This document shows positions 53,952 through 64,000 of a stretch of 64,000 bases of DNA, one piece after another. The first letter of the stretch is position 1. Each line of letters begins with the position of its first letter. The stretch covers positions 20,474,658-20,538,657 of the forward strand of contig NC_087073.1 in NCBI RefSeq assembly GCF_026151205.1. The letters run 5' to 3'. This DNA comes from Bolinopsis microptera. Taxonomy: Eukaryota; Ctenophora; Tentaculata; Lobata; Bolinopsidae. The notes under the pieces are model-generated. The model was not told the DNA's origin. It did not search any database and was given only the letters and a program-made list of their open reading frames with translations. The position numbers and the translations under genes are program-made.

Positions 53952-56900
53952 ATGCAGCTTCTTGTCTGGACTCAAGTCCTGTTGATGACCACAGCTTCAA
54001 CCCTGATACGCCCTCGGACCAACAGAAACGCTGCTTTCACCCTCGATCATGTGTCTCAGACTCTGGATTCGCTGGAAAAACTTTTGCAATATTTTGATAA
54101 GAACAGGGGCTCGCTTATAGTGGATTCTATGTGGGCTATCCGCATGATTCAAGGTAAACCCATTTGATAAACAGTAAAGAAGTTGTTTAACAAATACAAT
54201 GCATGAACGATATGATTGATGTTGCTTTTCCATTTGCTTGTTGTAGATTACTATCTTTGCTCGGTGACCATCAGCTGACATTTATTAGGTCTGAGTTATC
54301 TCAGACCTAATTTCATCTTCATCTTTCCAATAACTTTGCCTTCTACTGGCTAAAATAATAGACAATTACACCGACAATCAACAGGTGGTTTAGAAGACAC
54401 CGTAAGAAAAGCTCACCAAGATAATGAAGCAAGCATTCTAGAACGTGTGTCCGGAATAGCAGATTATGCGAAACAAGTTTCCGAGCGAGGACTTTTCTAC
54501 GCAAAACGGAATGCTGCAGTGCAGTTTAACAAGTTTTCTGAGCTGCTGAGCAGGCCTTTTGTATATGAAAACTTACTGGGAGGATCTATCGGGAGAATTG
54601 ATTCAAGTTAGTAGAATTTAAATTCTATAAATGGTATCTTAAGAAAAGTGGTATATCATATTATTTAATAAATTTAGAATAAAATATGCATGTCATGTAC
54701 TGAGTTTATAATAATAAAAGCTGACACCCTGAACGTTGCATCAGTCATAATATTTTGCGGCTACACATGATGCACCCTCTCCACCGTTCCGGCGGCCGGC
54801 TACAGTAGAGGGGGAAGATGGGAGGACGTCTGACAAAATTGATACATGATACTAATAAATCAATATCAGGTTTAATATTCTCCGAAGAAAGTCGGCTAAA
54901 CATCGAGCCGAAGGAGAGTGACGACTGTCTGATGGGAACTATAGGTAGTGGACATTATAAAGGACTCAAATGCACGGTAAGAGCTATCCATATTATGCAA
55001 TGCCATTATGCCTTTGTTCACGGAATAGAAATATCAACTCCATTAGCCAACAACCTTTCGATTTGATTTACTTTGCAGCATGATTTGTACCACGTGTTCT
55101 CTGTGCGTCATTGATTTTACTGTTGCATGAGTGAGATTGTCGACAAAATCCAATCTAGTCGCAGTCTTATATTACGCAATTCTACTTTCTACTTCTATAA
55201 ACCTCCATAACCAGAAACTGATGGTTGATACACATAACACGGTTTATTACAGATAACAGACAAGTGTTGGCGCCAGATAACGGACAAAGGCCAACGTGAA
55301 TACTCCATCACCCACCAGCTCCTATTTTTCTTCCTTATCAAGCACTACAACTGCTCTGAAGCCATCAACTCCAAGGGAGGAGAAGTTGCCGTGGCTGAAC
55401 TCACCAAATCTTTCTGTTCTAATATTTACAGTGAGATGGAGGGTATATTCTCGCGAGGAGTGGACCCTGGCGTGGACCAGGACCTGGTAATGGAACAGGT
55501 ATATTTGTGTAAGCAGCTGTTTTGATAAATATACCGTTTACTCTCACTTTTAAAACGGTCTCATCAAATGTGTCAAGTTTGAGAGCGAGTCGCAAATCAT
55601 CGAGCCAGATAATGCAGGGCGATTAGTGGTTATCAAGTATTACTTGATGTAACTCTTGAAAGTTTCTCAAACCCTTTACAAGTAAATATCACCCTACGTC
55701 ACTGATTTGCCATCTTTAGGTTTATTCACAGTTGAGAATTCAACGCTGATAGCGATAGCATTATCGGTATTAAACCCATTACCTAACTTACCACCAAGCT
55801 GTCTCCCAGATCATGTTCTGTGGAGGCGCAGGATTCGTGGAGGATTTTGTGAGACCCAGTGTCCTAGAAATGATGTTAGACTGGCAGAGGGATGATGGCT
55901 GTTATGCTCCCTACGATGGTTCTCATCTTCCTGAGGCTATAGCTCTCCACTCCAAGAAATCTCGGGAGAGGTTTAAATTATTCATGCTAGCTGTTTGTTG
56001 CATTCTGCCCATATTTCATAATCATACTCATGGCCATACATTAAAAAAAGAGCTTTAGATTTTATCAAAATTCTGGCCAAAATTATTTATGACTTTAAGT
56101 TTATGCTCTCATGTCTATATAAATTATTGGCACAAGGTTGGCGGGCAAATATTGTTTCTTTGAATGTTTGGACGGTCCGAGTATGACAATTGAAATATAA
56201 ACCGTCCTCTATTAGGAATTTCAGATAACATGACTTAAAACCATACTTTCAGGGCACTCCAAAGAAGAAAATTGATCGACAGGTTGGCAGTTGATTTCAA
56301 CAAAGAGCAAAATTACTTCATGATGAGGAAACCTTTGTCAGAAGCCGAGCTTCGAGGTATGTGAACTACAATTATTATACGTTCAATGCCATTCTAGGAT
56401 AATTCATAATTTTCTAATTGCGGCGGTCGTGCTTGCCAGCACTGTGATTAGCTCGACGGAACCTTAATTAAAGGTAGCGCAAATTATTGTAAAGCCAAGT
56501 CAAAATATATTTTATGTTCCAATATTGTATAATGACATGGTTTCTTTGTAAGCAACTATCTATTGTTCGTGAAATTGACTTGTGATGCACCTTGTCTGCC
56601 CCATGAGACGCTGCTTTGACGATCATTGTAAAGACGAGGGCATTATACCTGATCATTATACCTGATCATAACCGTATCTACAAAGTGGTCGAGTAGTAAC
56701 GAGCCAGTCTAAATAATTATGATAATTTCTTTACCTAATTGATTCTCAAGCACCAAAAGTCTACTGCAAGTTATCATGTTCTTGAAATCAAGTCTTTTGA
56801 TACCGCATGAGGTCATGGAGTGATACAGTACGCCTTCGGCTCTCGAAAATGTTAGAATTTTGGGCTAAAATCAAGCATCAGTACCATCCGATCCTGGTAA

Positions 56901-57808
56901 AATAGTTGGCCTATGACAGATGTCCCAGGATAAATGTGACAGTGACTGCATAGACCAAGTCTGACATCAGGTGTCATTGCTTGCTAGCCAATCTCGAAAT
57001 ATGAATTTTGAGACAATGAATGATTTTGGCAGGAGATGAATGAGTGTCATCTGAAGATTTGATATGTCACTTTCTACGTATACATCTGACTCTTTCCCTT
57101 GTAAGATAATCACACAGCTGCGTTTCTGACCCCAGAGAAACGGTCACCAGCTCTCCCTCGTCACAAGCTCTCTCCCATCTTCAAACAAAGTGGTTTCGAA
57201 CTTCTAATTTTCAACGTTTAAAATACACCAAATTCGAAGCGATCCAAATGATGAAGTCGAGACGAAGATGATAGTTGAGACAGAAGGGCAACGCGTTTGC
57301 GTGATATTAGTTAACCACTAACCAGACTGGTTATCATCTACTTTGAGTTGCTATTACACAATCTACTGAGTAAAAATAATCCTCTTCGAAGACAATGCAT
57401 TATGCAGCACATGACGATTCGAAATCACCACCTTCCAAAAAAAAGATTTGGATTATGGGAAAAACAGTTAAATTTGTGTGTTGACATAGCAATAATATAA
57501 CACTTTAACTTAACTCACTCTACTCCACAGACGGGTGCATGATGCACATGAGCTCAGTTGCTGGAGGAGCTCTCACAATATACGTCCGAGCAATGTTACA
57601 ATACAAACTCTACACAGACTACAACTTTATCCAGTATCGGATCCAGGACGTACGCTATACGGCTCCGGAGACCTACATCATCATATTCCTGGCAGTTCTC
57701 GCTATCTTACTGGTCATTAAGTTGGGGAGCGTTCCACTGAAGCTTGCTATGAGAGTAATTAGTAGCATACGCTTTTCGAGAACCAGTAAACAGTTTCATT
57801 CAGTTTGA
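53952..57808 (+). CDS. C16orf89 (UPF0764)-like secreted/membrane protein
   Basis: Seven exons: 53952-54153, 54385-54606, 54870-54976, 55253-55498, 55810-55970, 56253-56356 and 57531-57808. They give 439 residues. The signal peptide is MQLLVWTQVLLMTTASTL. The match to vertebrate C16orf89 is by several ordered motifs: FSEES followed by SDDCLMGTIGSG (vertebrate FSEERSDVCLVQLLGTG), ITHQLLFFFL with a nearby Cys (SHQLLFFL), IMFCGGAGFVEDF (IMFCGMGGFSDF), MMLDWQRDDGCYAP (ILSWQKQQEGCFG) and DGCMMHMSSVAGGAL near the end (DDCSSHNTAVAVGAL). Human C16orf89 is a poorly characterised secreted protein found in thyroid. This version continues past the conserved end into a membrane segment (TYIIIFLAVLAILLVIKLG) and a short basic tail, so it is probably a type I membrane protein. 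It converges on the TRPC gene with a 354-bp gap (57809-58162) in which I see nothing else. Confidence 0.85.
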
Positions 57809-58162
57809 CGGTTCGTAATTTATTTTAGCTGAGTCTATTCAGTGCTCGGGAATTTCAAATCTTTTTTAGTCGTTTGATGCACTTTTTAATCACTTGATTA
57901 TAATTATATAACAGAAAAACAACATTATTGCAGAGTATAGAATAATCATAAAACTGTGTATATTAACGCATATAATTATAAACGTTGGACCATATTTATT
58001 TTCAGAATTCATCCTGTATCTAAACATATTACTGAAACTAAAATAATCAATTGTCTTTCGTAATCTAAAAGTCTAAATGATTTAACAAAGATTGTTATGT
58101 TTTTTACTAATAGTAATAAATAACAGCGGATAATCACTTAACAACCCATCCTAGTTGCAATA

Positions 58163-61100
58163 TTATTCACTCAAGCTCTCTTCAGAATTACCACCGCTCA
58201 ATTCATCTGAACTTGAACCCTCAGATTCTTTAGTGGGTGCTCTGAAAGTGCTCTTTTTTCTATGCATACGTTTCTTGGCCTTATTAGTCTGGAACGGGAA
58301 GGTGGTACAATAGTCAAATATATTTTTACGGAGATGATACGGAATGTCCAGCACTTGCTTGAACTTGCTCTTGAACCTTTTTTTAATAGCCTGATGCAGA
58401 AATCCTGACTGTCTAATGGCTTCTTCATCGGCCTCATTTGTCTCTTTTACCATCAATTTGTTCATTCTTCTCTTTATCGTGATGTGGTAGAGTAGGAATA
58501 AAGGGTACAATATCAGGTTGAACGGGAACATGAATGGATGGGTGCCCACATATTTCTGAACGATCACGGAACGAGCGTACTTCCATTCCGTTTCAGCGTT
58601 GTTAATCACTTTGACGTATGTTTCAGTCAACATGGCGATCAACATGTTCAGGAATAGGATCATAGCTGTTAAAATGTAGACTCCCCACAGTAACTGAAAC
58701 AATTGAAGGTGTTTAAATCATTATTCAAGTTCCATTTAATCCACGGATCAACATTGCGGAAAACTCTGCAGTCACATATACGCAGTTAACTATTGCAGTT
58801 GTTGTAGCTATTGAGTATAATTGCAGTTAAGTTGGCATTCAGGAGATCCAAACAGGAGGTGGTCTCAGGCTCTCAAATTAACAACCTGTCTGATGTTGAC
58901 CTGCGTCAGTGCGTCACATGCTTAGTGCTTACTGTCAGTATGGAGCAATTCAGCAATGACGCAGGTGCAACCCCTGTTGACGCAGTCAAACAACATGTTT
59001 ATAATTAATATTGTAATCACTGCGTCATCACAGAGTTGACATATTTAGTTAATTGTGGATCAGGTTATATATATGAGAAGTAGCAAAACTCCAACTCCCT
59101 CTTTCTATTATAATATCAAAGGTTCCAACTATAAGTCGTGGAATTATGTACATATCTCGATAAATATCACAGTCAGGACATAAAAAAAATACTAAATAGC
59201 ATAAAACGTCAGCATAAACAGACCTTGAGATAAGAATCAGCATTGTTGTTGTAATCTATTTTAATGTTATCAGGCTCGATCAGGCCAAACGTTGACCACA
59301 ACAGTGTCATGAGAGTGGTACTGTAGTCGGAGAACAATTCTGGGTGTGTCAACGTTTTGTTCGTGATATTTTGTCGTTCTTCCTCATAGTGATACGACTG
59401 CAAGGTGATAGTCCACATTGATACAGAGAATCCCACAATACATAAAACCAGGAGTAAACACACTTTTACGACGTCCTGAAAAGTATGTTTTTATTTATTG
59501 ATGTACCCCTACAAGTACAATCTACATTTCCATATTTTAAATTTGTCCTAACCTCTATATTAATATTATTATAGTGTAATAGAAAGAGGGCAAGCATTTC
59601 AGATGTCTATTTATCGTATCAACCATAATGGAAGGTATAACTTTAAGACTTACCATCATCATTTTGCCGATGGCTCCTTCGAGTGGTCCTAGAGTGTAAG
59701 TTATATCCAACATTTCCAACATTCGCAGCATTAATCCTAAGAACGCAGTTGCGTACACATATGATGACCACAAGGGAAACCTATAAAGTAGAAACAATAT
59801 TTGATGATTGGTGGGATTTTTTGGGATTCTTACCCTTCTCAGTATTAATGTAATGAATCGATCAAAATATATCATCATGTGAGAAACGTTATAAATTTAT
59901 CTTCCAAGTAGTAAGTGTATTCAATTAAATTATTGATTTATAATCAAGTGTAGTAGTAACTATTAGACATACTTTGCAGCATCATATATGTTTGCGTAGG
60001 CTACAAATCTAAGGAGCACAGTGAATATGATACAGCAAGACACGGACAAATCCACCACATTTCCAGCGTGTTTAAAGAAATGCCTGCCTTGCGTTCGGAT
60101 CTTGTCCATCTCTACCATAAACCGAGCTGCAAGACACATCCACAGCACAATCTGCGATGAGGGGCGGTTTTGATTTGATTTGATTGATACAGGGATTTGA
60201 TCATAATACATAATATGTGATCGCGTTCAAACTTTTTAACTGCACTACATTTCACTCGCTTAGATCTCAACATTGTTGTGAAGAATTAATGAGTCAGGCT
60301 CGCTCTTAAAAGCACAGTCTAGCCATTGTATAATGGATTATCATTAAAATATTTGTTAACCCAATCGAATAGTTTAACTTTAAGCAAACATACCCACTTT
60401 ATCGAAAATAAAGCATAACCAGAAATAAAATTCAGCAGGTGATTCTGCATAAGTTAAGAAGACAAATTTATGATTTACCTCGGCGGCGCTCGTATCAGCA
60501 TAAGAATCAGTAATGGTCACACACGTCCATGTCATGACTGAACAAAGAACAAAGAAGTTGAACAAGTCCACTATGTAGCTGACCACTGGGACATGAAGGT
60601 GGTTCCAAATAGTCATCAACTTAGTGTTGGATATCCCAGCATAGTTGAGTAAGTCAAACCCTCGAACCAGTGAGAAAAAGGCATATACCAGGAGGACGGG
60701 CATGAACAGGTGAAGAAGGAAGAGCTGGCCCAGCTTTTTGAGGGTGTTCTTCGTCCTTCCCCTCTGAACTCCACCGTACCTAAAATAAAGAATATTCGAG
60801 GTTTCAGTTGGAATATTTTTGTATATTAAGAAAATATTCTGTCAGTCATTACTTCGATAAATAAGTAATGTCAATCGAGAATGAATGAGAAACGGAAATA
60901 TAATACTAATAGTTACCATGTGTCCATGATGTACTGCTGACAAAAATGGTGTGAGATGAACTTCATCTTCTTCTTCTTCAGAGCATATTGAAGAAGATCA
61001 ATGTTTTGGTCATGAACCTGTTGGTCATGCAGGAGGAGGAGCGCTTCCCACATTGTCCGGCATTGGTCTAGATAGTAGTACGCGAAGTCATCGGTTTGGC

Positions 61101-63247
61101 TTTCCAGGGAATCGCAATCACCGAGATATTCGTCTTTTTTATCACCTATAGTTGATAGATTTGTAGCTCATTGTAACTTTAAAATTCCGGTCCGATGAAA
61201 ATTTATACGGTGCAGTGTTCGTATCAATAACGGCTCAAAATATGAAATTATAAGTGAAATTATTTGTAGATCATTAACCTATCTTGTTGATAATAGTTCC
61301 CACTTTAAATGCCTCGAAAATGGGATTTCGGGTCCTCAGCAGAAATTTTGGTTGAGACAAAATGAGGATTGGCTCAAAACTGAATCCGTAATGAGATAAC
61401 CTGGGAAAATGTGTTGGGAAAAAAGATAGAAGGAAACAGAAAGATCAATAACTTAATTATCACGAAAAGAAAAAAGATTTTGGAATACAGCCAAGAAAAT
61501 ATAAAGAAATTGATCTAATTTACCCAATAGTTGGGGCATTTAGCATGTCTTTGCTTCTACGTTTCTGGTAGAGAGAAGGTCTATTCAGACCGACCATGCA
61601 AAGAGCTACACCAATATCAGCTCCGTAATCTATTAGTAGCTCTATCATACGTTCATTATGATGCTGAAAAAGGGAGAATATTTGGCAAAGTCACTTCATT
61701 TTGGCAATATTATCAGAACAGTTACATAAAACAGTACCTCCAAAAAACTTATTATTAAAATTGAGAAGTTGGATACTTTCAGAATTTAAGATTGCCTACC
61801 CTAGCCCCGATAGAAAGTGCAGTGTCGCCAGAACTCGTAATACAAGTAGGGTCGGCTCCGTACTGTAACAGTACCTTAACTATCTTGAAGTTACCGACCT
61901 TGGCGGCAATCATTAGAGGAGTCACCCTGTGGATAATTGTTTTAAAAACAATTATCGCTGGATTGCTAATGGGTATATTTACATATTATAATATATCAAA
62001 AATAGTAGCCTACCACAAATCACTGCGAATGATAACTGATAAGTGTTACTTAATCTTAATAAGTCATTCCCTGTTGATAATCCAAATTGTATTATACCTG
62101 AAAGCATCCATCATATTTACTACAGTAGACTTGTCCTGAGTAACAATCAAGGCTTGAGGGTTTTTTAGGAACGCAATGCGGTGAGAACGAATGATAATCT
62201 TGACTAGACTCTTGGATTGGTAAAGTATTGCCTTCCTCAAGTTTAACGAACAGATTTCATGGTCGAAGAAGCCACACCTGCAATTAATTTTTGTACGTCG
62301 TACGATTGAAATCACGATTTTATAAATGCTTAAAGCATGTAAGCCTATTTCATGAGTCATTAGATAAAATGTTTATATCCTTTAACTTTTAAGGATAGCT
62401 GAATAACAACTAATGTCATTCCATGGATTCCTGGAAAATAGTATGGCATTCTTTGAACATTGAAAAGTGATTTTTATAAAAATGAGAAAAAAGGTATGTA
62501 AACATACGGTTCATGGTACGCTTTTTTTAGAGAGTTGACCCTCTTTCTTTCAACTTCCAAATCAATGTGATTCAAATTAACTTCAGTGTGCTGCCACTCA
62601 TTGTTAAGCAGGTCTTTCTTATCTGATGTCACTGGTCCAGCGATTTCACTTGGTTTTGTTTGGTTGTTATTCATGAACAGCAGGTTGCTGATCCCAAGCA
62701 ATGCTTGCTGGAAAACAGTTCATTTACATTATTGCTAGATTTAAGTGATAATCCAATTCATTCAGTCAAACTTAAAACAATTCCCAAATAGAAATTATAG
62801 CTGTCTTAAACCAATGTTACACAACAACCATGTATAAAGAAATATTAAATCCTACGTCAGGCTCAGGTAGTTTACTCTTCCAGCTCTTTGGTTTCTTAGG
62901 AAATTCAACGATATCAACTGCGAGGTCTTCACCTTCCAGTTCACCCCATCTCTCTCCAGCTTTGTTCAGGTCATCAGCCTGACAAGATTAAACTTGCTGG
63001 TAAACTCAGAAGTAGAATATAAAACTTTGTTAAGAAGAAAATAACATGCAAAAACTGCCAAGAAACATATTATCAGTACCTCGTATAGTTCCATGGACAT
63101 GGGGATACCATGAGGTTGTGGAATCTCCGACATGCTGTTAGCTGGTCCCTCTATCGTTGTAGTTAGGGGTGTCTTTATTATTACCTCCTTATGTGTCTCC
63201 ATGTTCCCCAGAACCTTCAACGCCTTCATAGCGTTGAACAGGGACAT
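58163..63247 (-). CDS. TRPC-like cation channel, complete
   Basis: Thirteen exons: 63247-63080, 62978-62856, 62707-62508, 62277-62098, 61926-61800, 61663-61524, 61379-61279, 61145-60917, 60779-60479, 60151-59973, 59780-59654, 59475-59224 and 58693-58163. They give 885 residues with all phases matching. The order is: N-terminal cytoplasmic region; ankyrin repeats (clear unit GVTPLMIAAKVGNFKIVKVL at about residue 224); the TRPC linker with EPILILSQPKF, YYYLDQCRTMWEALLLLHDQ and KKMKFISHHFCQQYIMDTWY, characteristic of TRPC; six membrane segments from about residue 440; pore TTLMTLLWSTFGLIEPDN (about 678-695, TRPC-type LFWSxFGLI); S6; and the TRP box ETEWKYARS near 745. The basic, Ser-rich C-terminus ends SSSDELSGGNSEESLSE. 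TRPC channels pass calcium and sodium after phospholipase C signalling. The start is the first ATG of the first exon. Confidence 0.93.
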
Positions 63248-63651
63248 TACGGTTCACAGTTGTCACCAGACAAGAGCAGACAACGTGTACACACTATACA
63301 ATCTAGGAAACTATACTGTCTTGTTTGATTACAGCACTTGAAGCTGTCTCATCTCTGGAGACTTTAGTGTAGAGGCTGACTAAATGTTACGTCACAATGA
63401 CGTCACAATGACAGTAAGACAGAGCTGAAGTGTTACCTACAACCTTGTATCAGGAGGTGTAAGTTGGGAGGGTTTGATATCTGAGTTAACAATAAAAGGA
63501 GGTGTAATGTAAAGTATAATAGTATATATATATATTATAGCTGGTATAAGTGATATAACGGTAGTTAAATTATAAATTAATAAGATATAAAATTATATAA
63601 TCATGATATGGTTATTATGGAGTGGTGATAATTTGTGATATATGGGCATAC
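63248..63651. other. Spacer between TRPC-like gene and next minus-strand gene
   Basis: This 404-bp region presumably holds the channel promoter (CRE-like pair) and the 3' UTR of the next gene. It includes an AT-dinucleotide tract near 63522-63538. No coding sequence was seen. Confidence 0.5.
63387..63405. promoter_or_regulatory. Paired CRE-like sites upstream of the TRPC-like gene
   Basis: TTACGTCA (63387-63394) and TGACGTCA (63398-63405) lie about 140-160 bp upstream of the channel's start codon at 63247. The second is a full palindromic CRE. CREB/ATF control is inferred from motif and place only. Confidence 0.45.
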
Positions 63652-63966
63652 TCATCCTATACCTGGGTCTTCCTTGAGCCTCAAGAGGTCTGGGTTTATT
63701 GTGCTGCAGATGACTGCTTCCACAGTACTGTTTAGATGCAGAACAACGAACAATCCCTCTGAGGTTATTGCAACAGGGGCAGCATCAATTTCTCCTCTAG
63801 TCACCAAATCCATAACCTCTCTTGACTTTTCGTGTAGTCGCAAATCAATATCCTCCCCAGTATATGAGAAATTGTAGTAACGAGCCAGGAGCCCCTTATC
63901 GGTGAAAATCAATCCTGTCCAGGCAAGATCGGGAACAGGTCTAGTAGCTTTCAATAGATCGTCCAC
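63652..63966 (-). CDS. Terminal exon of an unidentified gene, partial
   Basis: An exon from the acceptor at 63967 (ATGTTTAG/GTGGAC) to a stop at 63652 encodes 104 residues in phase 0. Text includes PDLAWTGLIFTDKGLLARYY, DIDLRLHEKSREVMDLVTRG and APVAITSEGLFVVLHLNSTV. The composition and uninterrupted frame support a real exon. I do not recognise the family, and no signal or membrane segment is visible. A donor-like GGTATAG just before the stop means a further exon cannot be fully excluded. The rest of the gene lies beyond the right edge. Confidence 0.6.
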   Translation of the reverse strand: MDDLLKATRPVPDLAWTGLIFTDKGLLARYYNFSYTGEDIDLRLHEKSREVMDLVTRGEIDAAPVAITSEGLFVVLHLNSTVEAVICSTINPDLLRLKEDPGIG

Positions 63967-64000
63967 CTAAACATTATGATGTACATAAAATACCTAAATA

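Noticed and set aside
1-64000. tRNA, rRNA, retroviral or LTR element, Polinton
   Set aside because: I looked for cloverleaf-like stretches, conserved rRNA blocks, long terminal repeats and capsid or integrase-like frames on both strands and saw none that I could support.

Overview
The window is animal nuclear DNA. It is AT-rich, its genes are split into many short exons with GT-AG introns (mostly about 100 to 1000 bp), and it carries animal gene families: a TRPC-type cation channel, rhodopsin-like GPCRs, SV2/SLC22-like transporters, an NRF-6-type membrane acyltransferase, a C16orf89-type secreted protein and sushi (CCP) domain proteins. A 5'-truncated LINE, a MITE and several long minisatellites are also present. 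I cannot name the species. An invertebrate, perhaps an early-branching animal such as a cnidarian, fits best, but this is a weak inference. Exon borders were worked out by hand from splice sites and reading phase. Every multi-exon model listed closes in frame unless a break is stated.

Layout. 1-794: 3' part of an unidentified minus-strand gene. 795-9345: no gene recognised; a GA tract, a 22-bp minisatellite (3446-4193) and a 43-bp hairpin-bearing minisatellite (6988-7995). 9346-13191: EF-hand gene whose first intron is mostly a 47-bp minisatellite. 13192-18641: mainly non-coding, with poly-C repeats and a 194-bp MITE. 18642-26637: two tandem plus-strand SV2-like transporter paralogues with identical intron positions, each carrying one single-base frame break. 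27221-31912: two minus-strand GPCRs, one degraded and one with a 13-unit repetitive cytoplasmic tail. 31848-33234: tandem copies of the second GPCR's 5' end and a LINE fragment.

34992-51595 is the most interesting part: a compact cluster of six related genes, four on the minus strand then two on the plus strand. Each encodes a signal peptide, three sushi-like modules and a hydrophobic C-terminus suited to GPI anchoring or a single membrane pass. The fourth gene appears to be split by a 3-kb intron that holds an intronless 717-residue acyltransferase gene on the opposite strand. Genes four and five are head to head, 171 bp apart.

51596-53951: spacer with a 367-bp tandem duplication and a TATA box. 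53952-57808: C16orf89-like gene on the plus strand. 58163-63247: complete 13-exon TRPC-like channel gene on the minus strand, with CRE-like sites upstream. 63652-63966: terminal exon of another minus-strand gene that runs off the window.

How the genes relate: the sushi cluster looks like a tandemly expanding family of cell-surface proteins, plausibly for recognition or defence. No operon-like logic is visible elsewhere. The transporter pair and the GPCR pair are local duplications or neighbours of sensory and secretory gene families.
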